64,000 bases of DNA, from positions 682,001 through 746,000 of the forward strand of contig NZ_SLXN01000001.1 in assembly GCF_004345855.1 (NCBI RefSeq), in the 5' to 3' direction. This document shows positions 1-10,882 of the stretch, one piece after another. Below the pieces are notes generated by a model. It searched no databases. It saw only the letters and a list, made by a program, of their open reading frames with translations, and had not been told where the DNA came from. Position numbers and translations under genes: made by a program. The stretch is from Sphingomonas sp. BK235. GTDB lineage: Bacteria; Pseudomonadota; Alphaproteobacteria; Sphingomonadales; Sphingomonadaceae. Position 1 is the first letter of the stretch, and each line of letters starts with the position of its first letter.

Positions 1-691
1 TCGGGATGCGCTTGGCGAACAGCGCCCCGAGCGGCGCGGCGGCGACTCCCCCGATCAGCAGGCCGACCGTGGCGGTAGCGAAGTCCTTCACGCCGAGATG
101 GTAGATGAAGGTCGCCGAGACGATCGAGGTGAGGAAGAACTCCACCGCGCTGACCGTGCCGACCACCTTGCGCGGCTCGACGCCCTGGACGAGCAGGTTG
201 GAGGTGACGATCGGCCCCCAGCCGCCGCCGCCCGCGGCGTCCATGAAGCCGCCGATCAGCCCGAGCGGCTCGACCACCTTGGGCTTGCTCACCTTGGGCG
301 GGAACATCAGCCCGCGGATCAGCAGATACACGCCCACCGCGATCAGATAGCCGAGCACGAACGGCTTCACGGTATTGCCGTCGAGATTGGTGAGCAGATA
401 GGCGCCCGTCACCCCGCCGATCACGCCCGGTATCAGCAGCCGCAGGAACAGCCGCCGGTCGATATTGCCGTGGAGCGCGTGGCTGATCCCCGAGACCGCG
501 GTGGTGAAGGCCTCGACGATATGGACGTTGGCCGAGGCGCGCGCCGGCGCCACCCCCATCACCGCCACCAGCAGCGTGTTGCAGATCACCCCGAAGGCCA
601 TGCCGAGCGCGCCGTCGACGAGCTGGGCACCGAACCCGACCGCGACGAAAGGAAGAAGTGCCGCGACATCGAGCTGAGAGAGTGCCTGCAT
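1..691 (-). CDS. TSUP (TauE/SafE) family permease, 3' end outside window
   Basis: Integral membrane protein of the sulfite exporter TauE/SafE family, which moves small anions or sulfur-containing acids across the inner membrane. The N-terminus (MQALSQLDVAALLPFVAVGF) leads into the family-typical GAQLVDGALGMAFG segment, and later GGFMDAAGGGGWGPI matches the second repeat. About 230 codons are visible; the C-terminal end lies beyond base 1. The ATG at 691 is preceded on the minus strand by AGGAAG at a good distance. The divergent neighbour is a serine O-acetyltransferase, so a link to sulfur metabolism is possible but not shown. The substrate cannot be read from sequence. Confidence 0.88.
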   Translation of the reverse strand, partial: MQALSQLDVAALLPFVAVGFGAQLVDGALGMAFGVICNTLLVAVMGVAPARASANVHIVEAFTTAVSGISHALHGNIDRRLFLRLLIPGVIGGVTGAYLLTNLDGNTVKPFVLGYLIAVGVYLLIRGLMFPPKVSKPKVVEPLGLIGGFMDAAGGGGWGPIVTSNLLVQGVEPRKVVGTVSAVEFFLTSIVSATFIYHLGVKDFATATVGLLIGGVAAAPLGALFAKRIP

Positions 692-888
692 GTATCTTCC
701 TGATCCGGCCGCGCGGCGGCGATGCTAGGCGCTTGGGCGAAAGTCGACAACGCGGGTAGGAAATTCGAGTTTCGCGCGGCCAAGCGCTGCTTATGGAAAC
801 CGTGGCGCGACCGTCCTATCTGTGCTGGTCTGACAACGTCCGACTGCCGGCGCGCGCCGGCGTTCAGGGGAGCCGGCGGGACCAAGGA

Positions 889-1578
889 ATGGCGCGACTG
901 ACCGTTTATCTCGACTCGATCCGTGCGCGCGATCCCGCCCCGCACTCGCGGCTCGAGATATTGACCTATCCCGGTGTCTGGGCGCTCGGCTTCCACCGCG
1001 TCGCGCATCGATTGTACCGCGCGCGGCTGTTCCTGGCGGCGCGGATCGTCAATCACGTCGCGCGGCTGCTCACCGCGATCGACATCCACCCGGGCGCAAG
1101 GATCGGGCGTAACTTCTTCATCGACCACGGTTTCGTCGTGATCGGCGAGACCGCGGAGATCGGCGACGACGTCACCATCTATCAATGCGTCACGCTCGGC
1201 GGCACCAGCCCCGACAATGGCGTCGCGGGCAAGCGCCACCCGACGATCGCGGACGGCGCGATCATCGGCTCGGGCGCGCAGGTGCTCGGCCCGATCCTGG
1301 TGGGGCCGCGCGCACGCGTCGGCGCCAATGCGGTGGTGACGCGCGACGTCCCCGCGGGCGCGGTGATGGTCGGCATCCCGGCGCGCCCGACGATGGTGGA
1401 AGGCGGCGCCGCCCCCGAGCCGCGCTTCGTGCCTTATGGCACGCCGTGCAGCGACCTGTTCGATCCGGCGACGCAGAAGGTCGAGATCCTGCGCTGCGAG
1501 TTGGAGGCGATGAAGAAGCGGCTCGACGCACTGGTCGCCGAGCAGGCGGCCGAGCGGACGGAGCGCGATCGCGCCTGA
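889..1578 (+). CDS. epsC: serine O-acetyltransferase (EpsC/CysE type)
   Basis: Transfers acetyl from acetyl-CoA to serine, the first step of cysteine synthesis in the cytosol. The left-handed beta-helix hexapeptide region is clear (DIHPGARIG, FIDHGFVVIGETAEIGD, VTIYQCVTLGGT, KRHPTI, GAQVLGPILVG, VGIPAR), with the family histidine in the FIDHG motif. About 229 residues, the short EpsC-like form rather than enterobacterial CysE, with a charged helical tail. I chose the ATG at 889 because MARLTVYLDSI resembles family N-termini; an in-frame ATG at 793 would add 32 atypical residues. The ribosome binding site is poor, so the start is uncertain. The stop overlaps the next gene. Confidence 0.9.
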   Translation: MARLTVYLDSIRARDPAPHSRLEILTYPGVWALGFHRVAHRLYRARLFLAARIVNHVARLLTAIDIHPGARIGRNFFIDHGFVVIGETAEIGDDVTIYQCVTLGGTSPDNGVAGKRHPTIADGAIIGSGAQVLGPILVGPRARVGANAVVTRDVPAGAVMVGIPARPTMVEGGAAPEPRFVPYGTPCSDLFDPATQKVEILRCELEAMKKRLDALVAEQAAERTERDRA

Positions 1579-1919
1579 TGGGCATCGTGACGCCTTTTCC
1601 CGGCGCGGCCCGGCCCGACCAGGTCGGGTTCGACCGCGCCGAACTCAACCGCATCCTCGACCTGTACGGCCGCATGGTCGCGGCGGGCCATTGGCGCGAT
1701 TATGCGATCGACCTCGGCCGCGATGCCGCGGTGTTCAGCGCCTTCCGCCGCACCGCCGAGCGGCCCGAGTTCCGCATCGAGAAGCGGCCAGCGCTGCGCC
1801 ATCGCCAAGGCATGTGGGCGCTGGTGGGGGAGGCGGGGCAAGTCATCCGGCGCGGGCAGGAACTCGGGCCGGTGCTCGCCCCGGTCGAGCGGCGGTTGAT
1901 GAAGCTGGTCGAGGAATAA
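1578..1919 (+). CDS. DUF2794 domain protein
   Basis: A 113-residue cytosolic protein of the DUF2794 family, conserved in alphaproteobacteria and of unknown function. The conserved run [18 protein letters not shown] and the basic stretch around [16 protein letters not shown] are typical. The start ATG overlaps the stop of the preceding serine acetyltransferase gene (TGATG), indicating translational coupling and a shared transcript. No signal peptide or membrane segment is visible. A catalytic role cannot be inferred. Confidence 0.85.
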   Translation: MGIVTPFPGAARPDQVGFDRAELNRILDLYGRMVAAGHWRDYAIDLGRDAAVFSAFRRTAERPEFRIEKRPALRHRQGMWALVGEAGQVIRRGQELGPVLAPVERRLMKLVEE

Positions 1920-2082
1920 GGTCACCGCGCGGCCCGGCGCCAACTGTGCGTGGGCGGCGGCATCGGCGACCGTCGCGCCGCGCTTCCGCCCTGGGATGCG
2001 GCGCTGGCGCAACCCGTCGCGGGGGGCGGTCGTTGGGGAAGAGCGTCGCCCGCGCGCGATGCGCCGCGACGAGGAGGGCACC

Positions 2083-2520
2083 ATGCCGCTGACCGCCGAC
2101 GACGATATCCGCACCCTGCTTGAGGAGACGCGCACGATCGCGCTGGTCGGCGCGTCGGACCGGCCCGACCGCCCCTCGAACGGCGTGATGAAGACGCTCC
2201 AGGCGCACGGCTATCGCGTCATCCCGGTCAACCCGCAGCTCACCGGCGAGCATATCCACGGCGAGTTCGTCTTCCGCGAGCTCGCCCAGCTCGGCGACCC
2301 GATCGACATGGTCGACATCTTCCGCCGCTCGTCCGCCGCGGGCGAGGTGGTCGACCAGGCGATCGCGATCGGCGCCAAGTCGGTGTGGCTCCAGCTCGGC
2401 GTGATCGACCAGGCCGCCGCCGCGCGCGCCGAGGCGGCGGGGCTCAAGGTGGTGATGGACCGCTGCCCCGCGATCGAGCTGCCGCGGCTGGGCGTGGCGG
2501 GGCCGGGCACGCGCGGCTAG
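2083..2520 (+). CDS. CoA-binding protein (YccU-like)
   Basis: A 145-residue single-domain Rossmann protein of the CoA_binding_2 family. It shows the nucleotide-binding start [19 protein letters not shown], then YRVIPVNP and the conserved [10 protein letters not shown] and SVWLQLGV segments. Members bind CoA in crystal structures, but the physiological role is unknown. The ATG at 2083 follows a strong GAGGAGGG ribosome binding site. It sits about 160 bases after DUF2794 with the same orientation. Confidence 0.9.
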   Translation: MPLTADDDIRTLLEETRTIALVGASDRPDRPSNGVMKTLQAHGYRVIPVNPQLTGEHIHGEFVFRELAQLGDPIDMVDIFRRSSAAGEVVDQAIAIGAKSVWLQLGVIDQAAAARAEAAGLKVVMDRCPAIELPRLGVAGPGTRG

Positions 2521-2600
2521 GCGCGCACGCCGTCGGGGTATAGCCTGTCGCGCCGCGACTCGACGGTGACCCGCGGCGGCGAACGTGAAGGGGATGGCGG

Positions 2601-2867
2601 ATGATCGCATTGCTCCTGCTATGGGCCGCGCCACAGATGGCCGACCCTGCCGCCGCGTCGCTGCTCGGCAGTGCGCGTAGCCGCCTGTCCGCCGGCCCGG
2701 CCGAGCGCGCCGATCCCGGCGCGCGCTTCCGCATTCAGGGCGAAGCCAGCGTCGAGGACGGCAAGACTCGCGCCCTCAACACCACCGGCGGCCAGTGCCA
2801 GGTGGTCGGCGCGCGCATGTGTACCAAGCCCCCGCGCACCTGGCTCAAGACCCCGCTCGGCGACTGA
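2601..2867 (+). CDS. small secreted hypothetical protein
   Basis: An 88-residue protein I do not recognise. The N-terminus (MIALLLLWAAPQMADPAAA) looks like a short signal sequence. The rest is basic and polar, with two cysteines (GGQCQVVGARMC) that could form a disulfide in the periplasm. A GAAGGGG stretch upstream of the ATG supports the start. The size and the divergence of frame composition make this moderately secure as a gene. There is no functional assignment. Confidence 0.6.
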   Translation: MIALLLLWAAPQMADPAAASLLGSARSRLSAGPAERADPGARFRIQGEASVEDGKTRALNTTGGQCQVVGARMCTKPPRTWLKTPLGD

Positions 2868-2973
2868 TCCGCCGCGGCGGGTCGCTCGCGGCTGGCCCGC
2901 GACGATCGCACGCGCGACCCTTCCCACCGTATCGTCGCGTCTGTTACGACCCGGCGTACGAGAGGGAGGGTTC

Positions 2974-4374
2974 ATGTCCACATTGTTCCGGCGCAAGCCG
3001 GTCGCGATCGATCACCGCGGCGGCACCGTGCTCGCGCGCACCTTGTCCTGGCCGCACCTGGTCGCGCTCGGCGTCGGCGCGATCGTCGGCACCGGCATCC
3101 TGACGTTGATCGGGGTCGGCGCCGAGCGCGCCGGGCCGGCGGTGATCCTCTCCTTCGTCATCGCCGGCGCGATCTGCGCCTGCGCCGCGCTCGCCTACGC
3201 CGAGATGGCGACGATGATCCCCGCCTCGGGCAGCGCCTATACCTACAGCTATGTCGTGCTGGGCGAGGTGATCGCCTGGGTGATCGGCTGGTCGCTGATC
3301 CTCGAATATTCGCTGGTGGTCTCGACCGTGGCGGTGGGATGGTCCGGCTATGCCTCGGCGCTGCTCACGCCGCTGGGCTTCCCGGTCGCGCTCACCCAGG
3401 GGCCGGAGCTCGGCGGCGTGGTCAACCTGCCCGCCGTGGTCATCATCGCCTTGGTCGCCGGGCTGCTCTCGCTCGGCACCAAGGAGAGCGCGACGCTCAA
3501 CGCGGTGCTGGTCGCGATCAAGCTGGTCGCGCTCGCGGTGTTCGTCGCCGTGGCGCTGCCGCATTTCGACGCGGCTAACCTCGAGCCGTTCATGCCGTAC
3601 GGCTTCGCCAAGTCGGTCGGCGCGGACGGCGGCGAGCGCGGCGTGATGGCGGCGGCGGCGATCATCTTCTTCGCTTTCTACGGCTTCGACGCGATTTCCA
3701 CCGCGGCGGAGGAGACCAAGAACCCGGGGCGCGATCTGTCGATCGGCATCGTCGGCTCGATGCTGGCGTGCGTGGTGATCTACATGGGTGTCGCGGTCGC
3801 CGCGGTGGGCGCGCTGCACTTCACGCGCTTCGCCGACTCGCCCGAGCCGCTCGCGCTGATCCTGCGCGGGATCGGCCGGCCCGGCTTCGCCACCTTCCTC
3901 GCCGCCAGCGCGGTGATCGCGCTGCCGACGGTGCTGCTCGGCTTCCTGTTCGGGCAGAGCCGCATCTTCTTCGTGATGGCGCGCGACGGGCTGCTGCCGC
4001 AGGCGCTCGCCAAGGTATCGGGGCGCGGTACGCCGGTGCGGATCACGATGCTGACCGCGGTGCTGGTGGCGGTGATCGCGGGGGTCATGCCGATCGACAA
4101 GATCGCCGCGCTCGCCAACGCGGGGACGCTCGCCGCCTTCGTCGCGGTGTGCGTGTGCATGCTGGTGATGCGGCGGCGCGCGCCCGAGGCGGAGCGGCGC
4201 TTCCGGACGCCGGCCGCGCCGCTGGTGGGGGCGATCGGGGTGCTGGGCTGCGCCTATCTGTTCTTCAGCCTGCCGCAGCGGACGCAGCTCTACTTCCTGC
4301 TGTGGAACCTGTTCGGGCTGGCGGTCTATCTGTTGTGGGGACGCCGTCGGGCGGCGATCGCGGCGGCGGGGTAA
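2974..4374 (+). CDS. APC-family amino acid permease
   Basis: A 466-residue inner-membrane transporter of the amino acid-polyamine-organocation superfamily, close to the cationic amino acid transporter branch. The glycine-rich first helix (LGVGAIVGTGILTLIGVGA), the YAEMATMIPASGSAYTYSY loop and about 12 hydrophobic segments are visible. The ATG at 2974 follows AGAGGGAGGG. The conserved FFAFYGFDAISTAAEETKNP block is the family helix 6-7 region. Substrate is unknown; the branch is usually annotated for amino acids. A large palindromic repeat begins right after the stop. Confidence 0.92.
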   Translation: MSTLFRRKPVAIDHRGGTVLARTLSWPHLVALGVGAIVGTGILTLIGVGAERAGPAVILSFVIAGAICACAALAYAEMATMIPASGSAYTYSYVVLGEVIAWVIGWSLILEYSLVVSTVAVGWSGYASALLTPLGFPVALTQGPELGGVVNLPAVVIIALVAGLLSLGTKESATLNAVLVAIKLVALAVFVAVALPHFDAANLEPFMPYGFAKSVGADGGERGVMAAAAIIFFAFYGFDAISTAAEETKNPGRDLSIGIVGSMLACVVIYMGVAVAAVGALHFTRFADSPEPLALILRGIGRPGFATFLAASAVIALPTVLLGFLFGQSRIFFVMARDGLLPQALAKVSGRGTPVRITMLTAVLVAVIAGVMPIDKIAALANAGTLAAFVAVCVCMLVMRRRAPEAERRFRTPAAPLVGAIGVLGCAYLFFSLPQRTQLYFLLWNLFGLAVYLLWGRRRAAIAAAG

Positions 4375-4379
4375 AGTTG

Positions 4380-4575
4380 TTCACGCGAAGACGCGACGAC
4401 GCGAAGTAGAAGGGGTTCACGCGGAGGCGCGGAGGCGCGGAGGGACTTAGACCGGCGCGCAGCGCCCTTTCATTAGGTCATTGGAGGGCGCTGACGCGCC
4501 CAGGGTCGCGACACCTCCGCGTCTCCGCGCCTCCGCGTGCCAAAACTCCTTCGCGTCTTCGCGTCTTCGCGTGAA
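4380..4575. repeat. 196-bp nested imperfect palindrome
   Basis: The whole gap between the APC permease and the DUF4142 gene folds into three nested stems. The outer arms 4380-4406 and 4549-4575 match at 26 of 27 positions and consist of repeats of CGCGAAGA. The middle arms, 4416-4446 and 4511-4541, are built from CGCGGAGG units. The inner stem pairs 4454-4468 with 4485-4500. It lies between convergent genes, so it may end transcription from both sides. It looks like a dispersed sphingomonad repeat, but this window holds only one copy. Confidence 0.85.
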
Positions 4576-4585
4576 CCCTTAACCC

Positions 4586-5134
4586 TCACATGCCCGCCGC
4601 GCCCGAGCCGCCCTGCAACTTGGTCGCTTCTGCGATATGACGCTTGACGATCGGCACGGCCGCCTTGGCCGAGGCCTTGAGCGGCGCCTTGTCACCGCCC
4701 GCCGCATAGCTCTGGTGCAGGTCGAGCGCGGCCTGATGCGCGGGCCGCTGCTGGCCGAGATACAGCCGGTCGATGTCGGCGGGCGAGGCGGCCTGCAACT
4801 CGTTGATCGAGGCGGTCGCGCCCGGGTCGAGCGCGGGCGGCGGCGGGTTGAGCCCGGCCTTCTGCGCCGCCTTCACCGTCGCCGCGGTGGTCTTCTGATG
4901 ATGGTCGATCATCATCTGCGCGAACTTCTTCACACCCGCATTCTGCGACTTCTGCAACACGATCTGGCTCGAGTTGATCTCGTACAGGTCGCTCTTGCCC
5001 GCCGCGGTGACATAAGCGTCGGCGGTCGTCTTCGCCTCGGCCGGGGGCGGGGGCGGGGGCGTCTGCGCGCTGGCGATCACCGGCGCGGCGAACAAAGCGG
5101 CGCCGAGCAGCAGGCGGGTGGTGGCAATCATCAT
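4586..5134 (-). CDS. DUF4142 periplasmic protein
   Basis: About 182 residues with a signal peptide (MMIATTRLLLGAALFAAPVIASAQ) and a proline run, then the four-helix ferritin-like DUF4142 domain: AYVTAAGKSDLYEINSSQIVLQKS, KKFAQMMIDHHQKTTAAT and DRLYLGQQRPAHQAALDLH. Function of the family is unknown; members are often stress-induced in alphaproteobacteria. GGGAGAG precedes two adjacent ATGs (5134 and 5131), either of which could be used. A GGAAC-N16-CGCT element upstream resembles an EcfG general-stress promoter. Confidence 0.88.
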   Translation of the reverse strand: MMIATTRLLLGAALFAAPVIASAQTPPPPPPAEAKTTADAYVTAAGKSDLYEINSSQIVLQKSQNAGVKKFAQMMIDHHQKTTAATVKAAQKAGLNPPPPALDPGATASINELQAASPADIDRLYLGQQRPAHQAALDLHQSYAAGGDKAPLKASAKAAVPIVKRHIAEATKLQGGSGAAGM

Positions 5135-5162
5135 CGTCTCTCCCACGTCGAACTTCCGCGAG

Positions 5163-5187
5163 AGCGGTGCGCGCGTGGCAAAGTTCC
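5163..5187 (-). promoter_or_regulatory. candidate EcfG-type (general stress) promoter for DUF4142 gene
   Basis: On the minus strand GGAAC (5187-5183) is followed after 16 bases by CGCT (5166-5163), 28 bases before the DUF4142 ATG. The alphaproteobacterial EcfG consensus is GGAAC-N16/17-CGTT, so the -10 part has one mismatch. No better sigma-70 match was found in the gap. Confidence 0.35.
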
Positions 5188-5213
5188 GTTATGATACAGT
5201 AACTTGCTTTCGA

Positions 5214-6479
5214 TCAGCCAGTTCGGTCGCGGGTCTCGGGCATGGCCACAGCGTAGAGCGCCAGCCCGCCGCCCGCGATCGCCGCGAGCGTGAGGAAGGT
5301 CGGCGCATAGCCCGCGCCGACGATGATCGTCCCCGCCAGCGTCGCGCTCAGCGCCGCGCCGAGCCCCTGCGCGGTCGCCACCGCGCCCTGCGCGACGTTG
5401 AAGCGCCCGCTGCCGCGCGTCAGGTCGGCGATCACGATCGGGAAGAGCGCGCCGAAGATCCCCGCGCCGACGCCGTCGAGCGCCTGTACCGCCACCAGCC
5501 ACCACGGATCGTTCGACACGGTGTAGAGCGCCCCGCGCGCCGCCAGCACCGCGAAGGCCGCGACGAACAGCGGCTTGCGCCCCCAGGCGTCGGCCTTGCG
5601 CCCGACCAGCAGCGCCATCGGCACCATCACCAGCTGGGCCGCGACGATGCAGGCCGCGGTGAGCGAGGTCGCCTGATCCTTCCCCACGGTGCGCGCGAGC
5701 AGCTGGCTCACCGAGGTCAGCATCGCGGCATTGGCGAGGTGGAACAGGAAAGCGAGCACGGCGAACAGCAGCAGCGCCTTCTGCTCGAGCAGCACGCGCC
5801 AGCCGGGCGCGGCCTCACAGGCGGTGGCGGCGTCGGGCGCGCAGTCGAGCCCGCGCGCGACCGCGTCGTCGATGTGGCGCGAGTCGATCCGCAGCGCGGC
5901 GAAGACGCTCGCCACCGTCAGCCCCGCCATCAGGTAGAAGACCACCACCGGCCCGAAGCGCCACGCCAGCACGCCCGCCAGCGCGGCCGAGACCGCGTTG
6001 CCGGCATGGTTGAACGCCTCGTTGCGCCCGACCCGCGCGGAGAAAGCGCGCGCGCCGAACAGCCCGAGCGTGATCGCCGCGATCGCCGGCGCGAACAGCG
6101 CTCCGGCCGCGGCGGCGAGCGACTGGGTCACCACCACCGCGCCGAAGCCATGGACAAAGGACAAGGAAACGCTGCCCAGCGTCACCACCAAAGCGGCGGC
6201 GATGACGATCGCGGGCTTGCGCGTCGAGCGGTCGATCAGCCAGCCGGCCGGGGTCTGCGCGAGCAAGCCGACGATCCCGGCGATGGTGAGCACCAGCCCG
6301 GCGGTCGACTCGTTCCACCCGTGCGTCGGCCCGCGCACCGCGACGAGATAGATGGCGAGATATGGCCCGAGCCCGTCGCGCACGTCGGCGAGGAAGAAGT
6401 TGAGCGCGTCGAGCGCGCGCCCTGGCGGATGCGGTGCGGCTTCCGGCGGCGCCGGGCGGGTGGGGGCGAGCGTGGCCAT
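5214..6479 (-). CDS. MFS transporter
   Basis: A 421-residue major facilitator superfamily permease with about 12 membrane segments. The N-terminal half contains NFFLADVRDGLGPYLAIYL and the loop motif GWLIDRSTRKP; the second half has GRKADAWGRKPLF, the repeated MFS loop signature. This form (DVRDGLGPYL start) is widespread near stress genes in proteobacteria, with no settled substrate. I chose the ATG at 6479 (MATLAPTRP) with a GGAG upstream; a longer start at 6524 is possible but adds unlikely residues. Confidence 0.9.
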   Translation of the reverse strand: MATLAPTRPAPPEAAPHPPGRALDALNFFLADVRDGLGPYLAIYLVAVRGPTHGWNESTAGLVLTIAGIVGLLAQTPAGWLIDRSTRKPAIVIAAALVVTLGSVSLSFVHGFGAVVVTQSLAAAAGALFAPAIAAITLGLFGARAFSARVGRNEAFNHAGNAVSAALAGVLAWRFGPVVVFYLMAGLTVASVFAALRIDSRHIDDAVARGLDCAPDAATACEAAPGWRVLLEQKALLLFAVLAFLFHLANAAMLTSVSQLLARTVGKDQATSLTAACIVAAQLVMVPMALLVGRKADAWGRKPLFVAAFAVLAARGALYTVSNDPWWLVAVQALDGVGAGIFGALFPIVIADLTRGSGRFNVAQGAVATAQGLGAALSATLAGTIIVGAGYAPTFLTLAAIAGGGLALYAVAMPETRDRTG

Positions 6480-6720
6480 GCGATGGATGCTCCGCGGAAG
6501 GGTTCGCGGGCAACGTTCCGTCACGAAGCGCGATCCAGCGCGGGGCGGGCCTGCGCTAGGTTAGGAGGGGGAAGTGGTTGAGAAGTGGGGGCAAGTATTT
6601 TTGAGGGAGGACGTCCGGTCTCACCAAGCTAAGTCCCGACGGCGTGAACCTTGGGTCGAACCGGCTTGGCGGGGTGCTAAGGGCGCGAGTGGCACGGCGC
6701 CCTTCGCCCCTCATCCTAGC

Positions 6721-6814
6721 GTCATGCTGAACTCGTTTCAGGATCCACCCGTCCGCTCCCGCCGCCGGCGCCGTGTATGCGGCACAGTGGATCCTGAAAC
6801 GAGTTCAGGATGAC
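6721..6814. repeat. dispersed palindromic repeat, copy 1 (GTCATsCTGAAC family)
   Basis: Arms 6721-6748 and 6787-6814 are inverted copies of 28 bases with 27 matches, beginning GTCAT and ending GGATCCAC, around a 38-base GC-rich loop. The same arms occur at 49753-49848, showing a repeat family rather than a local hairpin. It is located downstream of both flanking genes' relevant ends (between the 5' side of the MFS gene and the 3' end of acnA). Confidence 0.9.
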
Positions 6815-6919
6815 GGCAGTGGTGGGGGAGCCGCGGCACACGTCCCCGAGGCCGGGTGGGAGCGCGCGGTGCGCGTCGGGCGTGCTGGTCGGTACGGAAC
6901 CGCGGCACACTTCCCATAG

Positions 6920-6950
6920 AAAAAGGGAGGGTCCCTCGCGGAACCCTCCC
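6920..6950 (-). terminator. Rho-independent terminator of acnA
   Basis: Read on the minus strand, GGGAGGGT (6950-6943) pairs perfectly with ACCCTCCC (6932-6925) around a 10-base loop, followed by five T residues (6924-6920). It lies 28 bases beyond the aconitase stop. This is the clearest intrinsic terminator in the window. Confidence 0.85.
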
Positions 6951-6977
6951 TCTCTCATCGCATCGCTACATCCCGCC

Positions 6978-9665
<2,688 letters not shown>

Positions 9666-9856
9666 GGGCAGCTGTCCTTCCTCGTGGGAGCCTCGCGCCC
9701 GCGGCGATGCGGCACGGCCGCGTGCGCGCGGGTGCGGGCGAAACTCTCGATCGCCGCGGGCGATAGCAGCGGGGGACCGGGCGGGGAAGGGTGGAACGGC
9801 GCGCGCGCGTAAGCGATTATGGCCGGGGGCGCGGGGCCGTCCGGAAGGGGCGAGAA

Positions 9857-10411
9857 ATGGCGCGCAAGCTCAAGGTGTTCCGCACACCCGCCGGGTTCCA
9901 CGACGCTTATGTGGCGGCGCCGAGTCGTAAGGCGGCGCTGGCCGCCTGGGGCGCCGACGCCGACCTGTTCGCGCGCGGCGTCGCGGAGGAGGTGACCGAC
10001 GCGGCGTTGATGGAGGAGCCGCTGGCACGCCCGGGCGAAGTGGTGCGGCGCTCGCGCGGGAGCGCGGCCGAGCAGCTCGCCGCGCTCCCCCCGGACCGGC
10101 GGAAGCGCGCGCGGGCGGCGCAGAAGGAGGACCAAGCGCCGCGGCGGAAGGCGGCGAAGGCGAGGGCCGCGGAGAAGCCGCCCGCGCCGCGTCCGAGCCG
10201 CGCCGAGCTGGCGGCGGCGGAGGTGGCGCTGGAGCAGGAGGACGCGCGCCGCCGCGACGAGGAGAAAGTGCTGGCCGAGCGCCAGGCCGCGCTCGACCGC
10301 GAGCGCCGCGAGGCGGGGCGGCGGCATGAGCGGGAACGGGCGCGGCTGGAGGCGGCGCAAGAGCGGGCGGCGGACGCCTATGCGGCGGCGGTGGAGAAGT
10401 GGCGGCGGTAG
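9857..10411 (+). CDS. TolA-like coiled-coil cytosolic protein
   Basis: A 184-residue basic protein. The first 60 residues ([20 protein letters not shown], then [21 protein letters not shown]) form a conserved domain seen in sphingomonads. The rest is Ala/Arg/Glu-rich and strongly predicted to be a long charged helix ([28 protein letters not shown]). Databases often label such proteins 'cell envelope biogenesis protein TolA', but there is no membrane segment here, so that name rests on low-complexity similarity. AAGGGG before the ATG at 9857 supports the start. Function unknown. Confidence 0.75.
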   Translation: MARKLKVFRTPAGFHDAYVAAPSRKAALAAWGADADLFARGVAEEVTDAALMEEPLARPGEVVRRSRGSAAEQLAALPPDRRKRARAAQKEDQAPRRKAAKARAAEKPPAPRPSRAELAAAEVALEQEDARRRDEEKVLAERQAALDRERREAGRRHERERARLEAAQERAADAYAAAVEKWRR

Positions 10412-10437
10412 GTACGGTGGTCGGCCCAGACCCATCT

Positions 10438-10553
10438 CCGTTCGGTTCGAGTAGCCGTCGAGCCTGCCGAGACGGCGTATCGAGAAGATGCCGCGGAGGG
10501 CGCGCTCTCGATACGCGCTCTCGACGAGCTCGATCGCTACTCGAGCCGAACGG
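10438..10553. repeat. 116-bp imperfect palindrome (CCGTTCGGyTCGAGTAGC type)
   Basis: Arms 10438-10485 and 10506-10553 are inverted copies of 48 bases with roughly nine mismatches; the outer ends read CCGTTCGGTTCGAGTAGC and its complement. It fills most of the gap between the coiled-coil gene and xseB. It looks like another dispersed palindromic family of sphingomonads; only one copy is present here. Confidence 0.8.
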
Positions 10554-10642
10554 ATGGAGTATGGGGGCAGCGCCCCGCCGTCCCCGCCGCCCCGCACCCC
10601 CATCGCCTTGACCCGGCGCACCCCCCATCGCATAGCCGGCTG

Positions 10643-10882
10643 ATGGAGCAGGACATCGAGACGCTGTCGTTCGAGGCCGGCCTACGCGAGCTGGAGACGA
10701 TCGTCGCCCGGCTCGAGTCGGGCGATACCCCGCTGGAGGAGGCGATCCGGCTCTACGAGCGCGGCAGCGCGCTGCGGCAGCGCTGCGCCGACCGGCTCGA
10801 CGCCGCGCAGGCGCGGATCGAGGCGATCCGGCTCGGCGCCGACGGCCGCCCCGCCGCCACCGAGCCCTTCGCCGCGGGATGA
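10643..10882 (+). CDS. xseB: exodeoxyribonuclease VII small subunit
   Basis: A 79-residue small subunit of exonuclease VII, which degrades single-stranded DNA with the large subunit XseA. The family signature LSFEAGLRELETIVARLESG, followed by PLEEAIRLYERGSALRQRC, is complete. The last codons overlap the ispA start (ATGA), the usual xseB-ispA arrangement. No clear ribosome binding site is visible before the ATG. Confidence 0.95.
   Translation: MEQDIETLSFEAGLRELETIVARLESGDTPLEEAIRLYERGSALRQRCADRLDAAQARIEAIRLGADGRPAATEPFAAG

Larger units (their letters stand above)
6480..6977. other. gene-poor gap between MFS and aconitase genes
   Basis: About 500 bases without a convincing gene. It holds the palindrome at 6721-6814, a short direct repeat (CCGCGGCACAC at 6831 and 6900) and the aconitase terminator at 6920-6950. 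Small open frames here simply read through the palindrome and are not credible genes. Confidence 0.7.

Noticed and set aside
6574..6958. Two small open frames with LNSFQDP-like peptides
   Set aside because: They read through the palindromic repeat on both strands. The repeated peptide comes from the arms, not from a protein family.
10399..10611. 70-residue frame over palindrome
   Set aside because: Entirely within the repeat gap, Arg/Ser-rich with no support.
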